NCBI RefSeq assembly: GCF_001411555.2
Contig: NC_049911.1
Span: 1,426,001 to 1,490,000, forward strand
Direction: 5' to 3'
Length of the DNA: 64,000 nt
DNA from: Juglans regia
Taxonomy: Eukaryota > Streptophyta > Magnoliopsida > Fagales > Juglandaceae
Positions within the stretch are counted from its first letter, which is position 1; every line of letters begins with the position of its first letter. Below are positions 1 to 11,000 of this stretch, piece by piece. A program made the position numbers and the translations under genes. The notes under the pieces are model-generated. The model was not told the DNA's origin. It saw only the letters and a list, made by a program, of their open reading frames with translations, and did not search any database.

Positions 1-176
1 CTACCACTCGATTTGGTAGACGTATATTGTGTAATCGTGTTGTAATTATTTTAAAAAAAATAAATAAAATATGAGATTTATATGAAAAAAATTAATTTTT
101 TAATTGTGGATCCCACTCTTTTTCAAAGCGATTACGCGGCGGTTACAAACTTCACGGTTGTATATAAAATTACTCT
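1..176. repeat. Foldback MITE copy 1 (partial)
   Basis: The right arm (about 120-176) and a degraded left arm (about 20-60) match the arms of the better preserved copy at 34849-35020, around a shared core rich in A and T. A third copy lies at about 48061-48231. The arms are inverted relative to each other, so this is a MITE-like foldback element. It sits in what is probably intron 4 of the first transporter gene. The left end may be cut by the window edge. Confidence 0.55.
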
Positions 177-590
177 ATTGGATAAGAAACAAGTGAAAAC
201 GAAAAGTTATAGCGTGCACATGATCATGTCTAATTTTTAAATCTTGCATTTCAATTAATTACTTAATTACTGATCATGATTTAATATCTAACTATATATT
301 AAGACAAATAAAAAAATGTCGTGACATAATCTTAATATACAGTCATATTTTAACAATTAATGGGCACAATATCTTAAAACTTAAAAGATAATTATAGGCT
401 GGTGTAAACCAAGTTCATGTGACTTTTTATAGTCTAAGATCGATGCACATGATAAGATTGGAAACAAATATGATTATTACATCCAAAAAGATAATAATGT
501 TTCTTTCCAATTTTATTAATGTATGTAAAATTATAATACAAAACTGTCAAAACAACATGATTAACAGCAATGTTTTTGTCAAAAGCATAT

Positions 591-677
591 GGTCTGATGA
601 AATATATAACACTCAAACCTCCTAATGGAGGTCTTGGATTCGACCCTCCTCTCCGACTGACTAAAAAAAAAAAAAAA
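591..677 (+). mobile_element. tRNA-derived SINE, 3' part
   Basis: An A-box-like GGTCTGATGA at 591-600 is followed 35 bases later by a B-box-like GGATTCGACC at 636-645, then a short spacer and an A15 tail at 663-677. This is the layout of a plant SINE with an internal Pol III promoter. No target duplication was identified. A similar but more decayed sequence lies at about 4575-4640. Confidence 0.55.
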
Positions 678-738
678 GGCAATGTACATTTTTTATCATA
701 ACGTGCAGTACTTGATCAATATGGTTTGTGAATTAAAG

Positions 739-1659
739 GGGGCTTGGATGCTCGACCTTGGAAGACTGTCGCTGGGAATTGGGTTTGGGCTTACTTGTTA
801 TGTGGTACGTATCAAATGTTGTAATTAATTAAGCTGGTTTTGCTTTCATAGTAGTTAATTGATTAATTAATGGCATCCCACTCATGATGTCAATTACAGG
901 GACCTGTATATCTTGCAGAAATAACACCAACGAATGTAAGAGGACTACTAATGTCAATCAGTCAGGTATTTAATTTATAACTTTATATATATATATATAT
1001 ATATATTTGAAAAATAATTTGTGGAAATATAATATTGCATGTTGAATGATTGGATTGATGATGTGCAGTCAATGACTGGTTATGGTGCTTCTCTCACGTT
1101 TGTAATCGGTTCTTTCGTCACCTGGCGTTCTTTGGCCATAATAGGTAGATTTGTTACATGAGTTGATATATAGCAATTAATTAATTAATTAATTAATACT
1201 TGATCCATAAAAAAAAAAGCATCGATCGATCGAACATTAATATTTACATCTTTCATCTTGATCAGGTTGTATTCCGAGTCTCTTACTGTTCCTTGCTCTA
1301 TTTTTCATTCCAGAGTCTCCAAGATGGTTGGTGAGTTTAATTATAAATTAATTGGAAATTTTTACAATATTTTTAATTTAATTGCTCTCATGTACTACAA
1401 ATTTATAAAACATATTATTAATTTATGAATAAATGTTCCTATATATATATATATATATATATATGCTTTGTTGACTCTTGATTCTTCACTTGTACATACT
1501 GAAGCTCGATCTTTTATATTATTAATTTATGAACAAATGTTCCTAAATTTTTTATTGTTTTATAGGATTATATCGAAAACCAGCGTCTTCAACAGAACTC
1601 CGACGACAATCTCCTCAACTTGTTTCGGCGAAAATATCTTCATATACTCATTGTGAGCA

Positions 1660-1691
<32 letters not shown>

Positions 1692-3214
1692 TTCTCCTTT
1701 TGTGCAACGTTATTTGTTTGGAAAGAAATTATATTTGCAATTTTAGAGTGTGTGCAATAAATCTATTTTTCAAATGAACTATACAATATTTGTGCATTCC
1801 AAAACTGTATCTAATATTATTTTTTGTTGAATTTTTAGATATAACTCCAAATTGTTTACAGGTTGGAGTTGGGCTTATGGTAGTGCAAGCATCAGGAGGG
1901 CTATATGGATTTATGTTTTATATGAGTGAAATTTTTGATTCAGCTGGTAAAAGCATTGACAATATTATTACCTCTTAGAATATAAAGAAAGAAAGAACAA
2001 AAGTACTCATGCATGCTCCCATATCAAAATTGTTTTTTCGTTTGTCTATGATAGGTATCTCTAGTACACTGGGGTTTATCCTGGTGGCTGTTCTTCAGGT
2101 ATATCTTTATATAAAGATCCTTTTAGTTCAAATAGTAATTGGATTGATCTGTTTGGCGAGTTTCTTTAAAATTAATGGAGTTTCATTTCCTCTGCAGATT
2201 CCTTTAATTGTTTCGAGTGCAGCACTGATAGATAAATTTGGAAGACGAACGCTGTTGATGGTTAGATTATTAGACAAAAATCTTGTCAGCTTTCTTTCAA
2301 CTTATAATTTGGCCAAAGAATTTTGACTAAAATGCGAATATGTTAATGCAGGCTTCTGCAACTGGGCAATGCTTAGGCTGCTTCCTCACTGGATTGTCCT
2401 ACTTCTTGCAGGTATCGTATATATATAGCTTAATTAACATGAAATTTGAAGGTGATCAAGATATAAAAGTATTGTATGTTTTGAGTTTTGAACATACATA
2501 TATATGCACCATAATCAGGAACTTGACTGGTGGAAAGAAGCAAGTCCCATTTTGGCGCTGTTAGGGGTATTGGTATGCAAATTTATTTGACAAACAACAT
2601 TTCTATTTGTCATTTTTTCAATATCTCTCTCCTTTCATTCAATCAGTACTAAACAATTGAGCAAGACAGTGAAAGTACCACTTTGTTTTCACCAGGTATA
2701 TATGGGATCTTACTCATTTGGCATGGGTGGAATACCATGGATTGTGGTGTCAGAGGTTGGTTTATGTTATATATCTTTATTTTGTTAATATTATGTATCT
2801 TTATTTTTATTCTTGTTAATGGTTTGTTTTGTTCTTCAGATATTTCCAATAAATGTAAAGGGTTCAGCTGGAACCCTTTGCAATCTGGTCAGTTGGTTTT
2901 GTTCTTTGGTTGTTTCATACACTTTTAACTATTCATTCTCCTGGAGCCCGGCAGGTAAATGCCAATCTCCTGATCACTTCTATCTTAATTCCAGTGTGTC
3001 ATGCACGAGTTCTTATGCCAAGTACTGTTGATCGTGCATATAAATATCTTTTTGTGGGGAATATTGCTTCTTCTTTTTTTTTTCAGGAACATTTTTCATA
3101 TATGCGGGCATATGTGGTTTTGGGGTTGTTTTCATCGCAAAACTAGTGCCGGAGACTAAAGGGCGAACATTGGAAGAAATACATGCATCACTCATGACTC
3201 ATATAATGCAGTGA
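739..3214 (+). CDS. ERD6-like sugar transporter, gene 1 (5' exons outside window)
   Basis: Major facilitator (MFS) sugar/H+ transporter of the ERD6-like group, expected in a membrane (many family members are tonoplast) and moving hexoses. Visible exons: 739-804, 900-965, 1069-1144, 1266-1330, 1566-1652, 1862-1946, 2055-2098, 2198-2260, 2352-2411, 2519-2572, 2696-2755, 2840-2954, 3087-3214, all with GT-AG borders and correct phases, giving 323 codons including the stop. Hallmarks seen: [52 protein letters not shown] and the C-terminal [12 protein letters not shown]. By comparison with genes 2 and 3, exons 1-4 lie left of the window and the exon that should sit between 1331 and 1565 (exon 9, 93 nt) is absent. 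The frame is kept without it. The usual QQ before helix 7 reads QA here. It could be a functional divergent copy or a gene beginning to decay. Confidence 0.85.
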
Positions 3215-4685
3215 GAAACATTAATCAAGGGCCATGAAAAATGATAAAAATTATTCCAAGGATTTTTATGATGTAATCGTGAACTACTATTTATGAATTC
3301 AACACAAAGTGTGCTTTCAGCTGCTACGCAGTTTTATCTTCCAGTTTATATGCTCCATCGTGCAACCACGACCAAGATTTTTAGATTTAACTAAGTCATA
3401 TTTAATTATTCAGATTTTGTCGTAGTTATCATACAAACCTCCAAGGTGTAAGGACCTATTTGTGAGAGAAATAAGACTTAGTAACACTACTGGTGCTAAT
3501 ACCACAAATAGATCATGTACTGAAAAACCTTTTGTGCCAGTCAAGAATGTCCTTAACACTTATATTGCACATTCAGTAATTATAATGTCTTCACTGGCAA
3601 GATATACTAGCTAGTTTAAGAGAGTATGCGCTTATCAATGAGTTAAACTAAGTTACTTTAAGATTATAATGTCCAACCTCAAATAAGGGAACAATTAATC
3701 TTTGCATTACAAAAAACATGCAACTTACATTATTACCAACAAGATTCTCAAAGGTAAAATAATGGGTGTATGAAAATTGTTAGTTAATTACGTTAATTAA
3801 TCCCTTCAACTTCTATGAAAATTATAGTGGGTGTATTACATACAATTCTACTCAAGAAGTTTTAGAGGTTTTTATAATAATGCGCCATATAAGTCGCATA
3901 CTCAATCTCTAGGTTTTCTTCTTGGTTATCACAAAATTATTATCCTATGCGCTTTTAATTGCACACACATTTAACAAATTATTCGCATCAATCTAAATTA
4001 GAACAAAAATAATTAAAACACGTCACAAGATCGAAAATTTACTAAACTTCTTAATCATCTCTTGTACCACAATGCTTAGTTATTGATTTCTAACTTAATT
4101 TTTACGCTAATTTATATTGTATAAGAGATTAGTTTCAAATCAAGCCCAATCATGCTCCCACTATAATAAAAAGAAAAAGTCTTCGTAGCAGCCATTTCAG
4201 AGAAAGAAAAAGCATATCTATAATAAAAACAAATGTGACAAAATGATTTCATACTATCACGACATGCATATATTCAGTAATCATAATTATGAAAAAAATA
4301 TTTCAGAGAAAAATATGTGGCATAACTATTTGTTGAATATATTAAAAGAAGAACGCTCTTTTTAGTTACAATTTTTACTCACATAACAATATATTCTGAC
4401 GTGTTAGTTATAGATATGCTGAAAATTATAAAATTTGAAATTCAAAATCCAAATTAAAAAAGAAAAAACTAATAAAATGAGTTTTTCTTAATACATGTAA
4501 TATTGTGCATAAAATTATAAGTACTACTCATATTAAAAATATAAAACAGTTCAGCAAAATACCTGAACTATAAGGTCAGTCTAATGATCGAGCTCATGGA
4601 CATGGTACATGAGATCTTGGATTCAAAGCACTATCAAATACTACACTTTTGCCTCAAACAACCCAAAGAAAATTCCCAGTCTGAA
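3215..4685. other. Intergenic, no gene seen
   Basis: AT-rich spacer between transporter gene 1 and the broken copy. I see no coding exon. A decayed SINE-like stretch with box-A/box-B-like motifs lies at about 4575-4640. Confidence 0.6.
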
Positions 4686-5367
4686 AGTTGACAACATATT
4701 GTGGCATTTCACTGATGTCATTGAAAATATCACTTCTTGGCTCATCTAGATGGCCTTAATCGGTAACTTGATTTGAGTTGTTCGTCATCTTAGTTTTGTC
4801 TACCAAGAAAATTTATGCGTGTCAATTCTATTTCTACTGATTTGAAAATTTTCAGGTGCTATTCCATGTCTTGTACAACTTCTAGGCTTATTCTTGATTC
4901 CAGAATCTCCTAGATATATGGTTGGTGAGTTCAATTGAAAGACTCTGGTGCAAATGTCATGTTTGTGGTGAATCTCTTGCATAAATGACATGTATAGATG
5001 ACTTAGTACCTTACTTTCCTTCTGTATCTGAAAGCAAACACAAAAGGAAGCATCCATCAGAAGAAATGACGATACAACTTCATGATGGCTAAAATTGGTA
5101 AAGAGAAAGAGTTTGAAACTGCTCTAGGACGACTCAGGGGAAGTGATGCTGATATTTCTCAAGAAGCAGCTGACATCAAAGTAAATTTATATCAAAGAAC
5201 TGCCATTCTACAACCTTGAGCAGTCTTTCGTTTCTTAGGTTTTATTATGATTCATAGTAACAAAGGAGATGAGCTCTGGCCTGTTTTGCAGTATTTTTAC
5301 TGAAGCCTTTGAGAAGCATTCAAAAAGTAGGTATCTAGATTCTAGATGTGTGTTCCAGAGGAGATAT
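4686..5367 (+). pseudogene. ERD6-like transporter pseudogene (exons 7-10 relics)
   Basis: Four consecutive exon relics align with exons 7 to 10 of the intact neighbours. Exon 7 (about 4688-4761) is scrambled and has a stop. Exon 8 (4856-4924) keeps PCLVQLLG and IPESPR but is 69 nt instead of 65, a 4-bp gain that shifts the frame. Exon 9 (5088-5180) keeps its full 93-nt length and reads AKIGKEKEFETAL, but the AG of its acceptor is now TG. Exon 10 (about 5292-5367) is frame-broken and is cut off by the repeat that starts at 5368. No exons 1-6 or 11-18 are found nearby. It is a dead member of the tandem array, not a functional gene. Confidence 0.85.
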
Positions 5368-7440
5368 TATAACACCTCGGTCCCGGGTGGGTCGGAGAAT
5401 TACTATCTATTAGGTCTCCCAATTGAAATAAAATCTCCATATATTTCAAAACAAACATAAATTCATCTTTTTAAACTTAATAATTAAATTCCTTAATAAA
5501 GTCATCAAAGCGAAAATCAATTAACATAAATCCATGTCCCCACAATCTTCCAATAATCTTAACATAATGGACTCATAATTTAGTAAGTTTCAATAGATTC
5601 AAATAACATAAAGAACTCCAAATACTCAAATCAAACCCTTCTATTAACATTGATACCCTTAACTACTCGACTCTCTATCCATAATTAGCCAAGCTTCAAT
5701 TTCTATTCCTGACCCCCAGCTGGGTTATCAATATCATCTGAAAAATATTGTAATAATAATGGGTGAGTTATCAACAATTCAGTAAGTAGAGAACATATAT
5801 TAATATGTAAACATGAGCCTTTTCAGAAAGTTTGGCATGCAGAAATAAAACATTTCATTTTCCTATGCACATCTCATAACGTGTTATCAGAAAACCAAAG
5901 CGACTTTTCAATCTTTTCATATTAAAAAAAAAAATACAACTGTTCATATTAAAAAAAAAAAAAACTTTGGCATAACATAACTGAACATTTTCATCTTATC
6001 ATATCATATCATGTCATATCATGTCATCATAACATATCATATATCATGTTTAACCCTCATGGTATGGTTGTGTTATCCCCGGTGGCCAAACCAGGTAATA
6101 TCATATTGTGAAATTTTTCTTTATTCATTTTTGGAGTCCCGAGTGTGTACACTTGAAAGAATACATAAAAGACCACTTTATTTTCAAAGTGGGTGCACTT
6201 ATATCATATCATGTCATGTTGGTACCAATCATGTCATGTGAACCAGTATCATCATATCAAAACCAGAATCAGAATCAAAGTAAAAACAAATAAGTCCTGC
6301 CAAATGTTTTTCAGATGCATATCATATCAAACGACGTGTTGAACATTTTCATATCATTTCCATACGATAAAAAACAAATCCAAATCATTTTCTTATCACA
6401 CGTACAAAAATTTATAGATATCATATTTGCTCTTTTGTACATTTCAGAAACATATCAAATATTGCTCATATCTACATTATTCATGTCAAAAATATTTCTT
6501 TTCTCTTTCACACATATTTCATGAGTAAATACAAAACATATACTGAGGTTGTTTTTTCACATTTTCCTTTTAAAACAATATGTATATTTTTACAAACCAA
6601 TATCAGTTCATTTCTTTTTATGTAAATCTAGTATAGGAATTCCGCTTACTTGACTCATGCAGCGTATTATCTATGCGTTGAATTTGACCTCTATTAATCT
6701 CGTCACCTATTCATAAAAATAATATACACTAAGTATTAATGACCAACAACACAATCTCGATCTAAATAATTAAAATCCATAATTCCTAACCATATTTCAA
6801 CAAATTAGCAAAACTCAAACAACCACATATTAACCCAGATAACCCATACTTCAATTCAGAATATCATATACCAATTTTAATGTTGACCTATACATCTACT
6901 CAAACTAACTTCAAACTCAAATAATCAATATATCAACCCCAAATAGCCGCTAACTCAAAATAACCACCAAGAAGTCAACATATACCTCCAACTAATTTAA
7001 TATCCACTCCAAGGTTGGTATAAAATCCAAATAGTACAAACCAAACCAAAAAAAAAAAAAAAAAAACCACTATCCAACTCCGAGTATCTATTTAATTCAC
7101 TGGACGTCCAACCCAATTAATCCAAACTAAGACCAGTCCAACACAAGTGTTCGCTTACACAAAAATGCCCAAAACGACTGTACATTTGAAACTCATTTCA
7201 AGAAAATTTCGTTGGAGTGGAAAAGTAACTTGGAGTGAATGTGTGTGCGCGCGTGAAAACAGAGAATGAGAATGTCCTACCGGCGATCGATAGTGTTCGA
7301 CGGTACAAAACTTCGGGGACCCACGAAAAAGCAGCACCATGGTTCTATACTCAAAGAAGCTGGCAAATTGAGTACTGGTTTTAGAACCGGTTTCCATAAA
7401 TTCTGATCTGTTCCAGATCACTTCATAACAAATTTCAGTA
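5368..7440 (-). mobile_element. Long LTR-like repeat inserted in the pseudogene (right end unresolved)
   Basis: The left boundary reads TATAACACCTCGG, close to the TGTAACACC that starts the insertion at 52408-54901. Both have a conserved-looking sequence of features: a stretch near GAGTTATCAACAATTCAGTAAG, a CAT/ATC-rich middle (6000-6260 here) and a short GC-rich block near the far end (7190-7330). Read on the minus strand the pair ends in a GGTGTTA(C)A-type terminus, as in long LTRs of Ty3/Gypsy elements. No protein domain is visible and I could not place the right end with certainty. A solo LTR is the best guess. Confidence 0.4.
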
Positions 7441-8076
7441 TCCTCTTCTCCGTAGAAGAAGAATAAAGATGAATGTAATTAATTAGGCGATTATGGAGTA
7501 CCACATTTGGTTCGTAGATCCAACAGCAGGTCAAACCCACAAATTAGGATCCACCAAGATCATTTGTTCGCTTACTCATTGTAATTAATATAAACTATCC
7601 AAATAAATACAAAAAATACAAAAAAGTTTTTATTACCTAGATTTTGCGTGCCTCCATGTTTATGAATTGCGTTTTAATATTGTTATTATGTTGATCGGTG
7701 GTTGTCGAGCACGTTTTAATATCTATTTTTTTACCCCAAACTTTACAGCTTGTTCCATCACTTTCCTCGACATGATGGTATATTATATGATGAATTTAGT
7801 CTGGGCATAGTTCGCATGGGAATTTCTTAATCGTTGTAACAGAGAAACCACGGGCATGTATATATGATTTCGTGGCTTTTGAACTTTAAATATAGTTCAG
7901 AGTAGGTGGCGCATCCCAAAGTCCTCCACTAATCCATCTGTTTTAGTCTAACCAAACACTTCCCAACACCTACCAATTTAATCCATCTCTTCGTAGTAAA
8001 AGATTTATCTTCTGTCATCATGTGTTGATCATATTTTCCCATATTCTTGCGTGAGAAATTGAGAGAGAGAGAGAGG
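7441..8076 (+). promoter_or_regulatory. Upstream region of transporter gene 2
   Basis: Non-coding stretch in front of the gene 2 start codon. A TATA-like GTATATATGA lies near 7858-7867, about 210 bases before the ATG, and a GA-rich run (about 8060-8076) directly precedes the ATG. No other site was recognised. Confidence 0.35.
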
Positions 8077-11000
8077 ATGGAAGAAGGGCTGTTACCAAAG
8101 TCTACCATTGTTACTGTTGAGGTGCCACCAAGAGCTAGTACAGGCGCCTCATCAGCCACACCTGTTGTTGTACTGAGCACCATGGTCGCCCTCTGCGGTT
8201 CTCTCTCCGGTGGCTGCGCTGTAAGTACCAATATTAAATAGTCTTATATAAAGGAAATGCGTTGTGGGGTCGGCTTTCTTGGTCTGAAGAATATATGAAT
8301 AATTATATTTGTGTTTGCAGACTGGATATTCATCATCTGCTGAATCCGGAATTATAGAGGATTTGGGCCTCTCTGTTACAGCAGTAAGTTCTGTTTATAC
8401 ACTTTTATCTCTGTTTCTTACGTTTGTTTGAATGGTTAAAATAGAAATATTTTGGCATTTTCACAAAAGTAAACTCATCTGATGTCTAGAATTTGCCTAG
8501 AATCTGCCCCATTTGAGAATTTCTTGACGCCCTAATTAACCAGCCATCAACAATGTGTTTCCACGTAGAGCCTGAAACTCTGCCTAACCCAACCTGAGCT
8601 GCCGCATATTGCCACACTTTACGTGTAATTTCTCCAGTTGCAAGAACATGGTTTAAGTCCTCATACCCACCATTCAAACAACAATTACATTTAGAAACAA
8701 CCGGAATTCCAATAGACTTCAATTTATCATCAACACTTAGAGAGTTGTTAAAAGCCTTCCACATGGTGACCAAAATATTTTTTGGAACACAGGGGTGCCA
8801 ATCCCACTCAGCCCCACGGATTTTGGGAGCTCGAACTCTAATACATTGCCATGCACTCTTAGTCGAGAATTTCTCATTCGTATTCTCCTTCCATACAAGC
8901 ACATCCGCACCATCCCGAGACTTACTCAAGATCTTCATGACCTCTATAGCCTTTTCACCACCAAGAAAACTAAATAAAAGATCAACATCCCAACCATTTT
9001 CCACCCTACACTCCTTCACTAGTAATTTAGGATTTCCTACAACAGGAAAAGCATCTCCTAGGGGACCATCATCCGACCAATTATCCAGCCAGAATGCCAC
9101 ATTTCCCCCCTAACTCTCCACTTTGAGAACTTCAGGACATCCGGGATACATGAATGGACCATCCTCCAAAACCGAGAACCCTTCCCATGTTCCAAAAGCG
9201 AAATATGGTGATTTTTGACATATTTGGCATGGAAAAATCTGGCCCATAGAGAGTCTTCAGTAATAACCTTCCAAACAAATTTCATAAATAAGAATTTTTT
9301 TATATCTTGAAAGCTTTGTGGAATTGTTGTAGTGTGGGTTGGGTAGAGCTGGTCTCTAATGGGGCCTCAGGTGGTATCATTATATTGTGGAATAGGAGGG
9401 TGGCGGAGCTGGTGGAGCACTTTGTGGGGGAATTCTTGGTGGCATGTCATTTTAAGAATCTTGAGGATGGGTTTGAGTGGGCATTTGCCGGGGTTTATGA
9501 CCCTAATGTGGATAGTAGGAGGATTCATTTATGGGACGAAATGTCGGGTGTTTGTAGTTGGTGGAATTTACCTTGGTGTTTTGGAGGGGATTTTAATCTT
9601 ACTCGGCTTCCTAGTGAGAGGTCGGGGGATTCATATTTTTCAAGTGCTATGGCTACTTTTTCAGATTTAATTTTTGATTTAAATTTGATAGATTTGCCTT
9701 TGGTGGGAGGAGATTTTTCTTGGTCTAATGGCAGATCTTCTTCTAGGTTGGATAGGTTTCTGGTCTCGTCTTCTTGGGAAGCCCACTTTTCTGGTTTGAT
9801 GCAGAAAGTTTTGCCAAGACTGTGTTCCGATCATTTCCCATTATGTTGGATTGTGGAGGGATTGTGAGTAGAAGAAGTTATTTTAAATTTGAGAACATGT
9901 GGCTTAAGGTTGAAGGTTTTGGGGATAAGGTTAGAGGTTGGTGGAATTCCTATAATTTTTCTGGCTCTTCTAGTTTTGTTTTGGCTAGAAAGTTGAAATC
10001 TCTTAAGAAAGATTTGATGAGATGGAATAAAGAGGAGTTTGGGCTGTTGAATACCAAGAGGAAGCGGCTTATGGAGGAGATGCAATCTTTGGAAGAGAAG
10101 GAGGTGCAAGGGTTGTTATCGGAAGAGGATAGAACCAGAAAATTAGGGGTGTTTCTGAATTGGAGAATTTAGCCTTAATGGAAGAAATTTCATGGAGGCA
10201 AAAGTCAAGGGTGTTGTGGCTGAAGGAGGGGGATAGTTGTACCAAAGTTTTTCATCAAATGGCTAACTCTCATAGAAGATATAATGCGATTGAGGTTCTT
10301 TGTGACGGGGACAGGTTGATTACTGATCAAGAAGATGTTAAGGCCCACATTGTGAATTTTTTTTTAGCAGTTGTTTTCAGAAAACTATTCTTGGAGACCA
10401 AAACTGGACAGCCTTGTTTTTAATTCTATAGAGCAGGTGGATGCTGTGGTTGGAAAGATAGTTTGAAGAAGAAGAAATTCTAGATGTGGTAAAGGGTATG
10501 GACAAGGATAAGGCTCCGGGTCTGGATGGGTTCACTTTGGCATTTTTTCAAGTTTGCTGGGATGTTGTAAGAGATGATATTATGAAGGTGTTTGCAGAGT
10601 TCCACTCCTATATGAGGTTTGAGAAGAGTTTGAATGCTACTTTCATTGCTCTTATTCCAAAGAAGGTAGGGGCTGTGGAGATAAGAGACTTTAGGCCTAT
10701 TAGTTTGGTGAATGGCATTTATAAAATTATCTCTAAGGTGCTGGCAAATCGTTTGAGTAGGGTGATGGAGAGGATAATTTCACTATCTCAAAATGCTTTT
10801 GTGAGAGGTAGGCAGATTTTAGATTCTGTTTTAATTGCTAATGAATGTTTGGAGAGTAGATTGAAGGTGGAGAAAGCTGGTATTCTTATTAAATTGGATA
10901 TGGAAAAGGCTTACTACCATGTAAGTTGGGATTTTCTTGATTATTTATTGAGGAGATTTGGTTTTGGTGTTAAATGTGTTTCAACTTCAAAATTTTCTAT

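Noticed and set aside
434..682. Minus-strand open frame of 82 codons with RRGGSNPRPPLGG
   Set aside because: It overlaps the SINE B-box region and poly(A) and has no domain. Such peptides arise often from tRNA-derived repeats read backwards.
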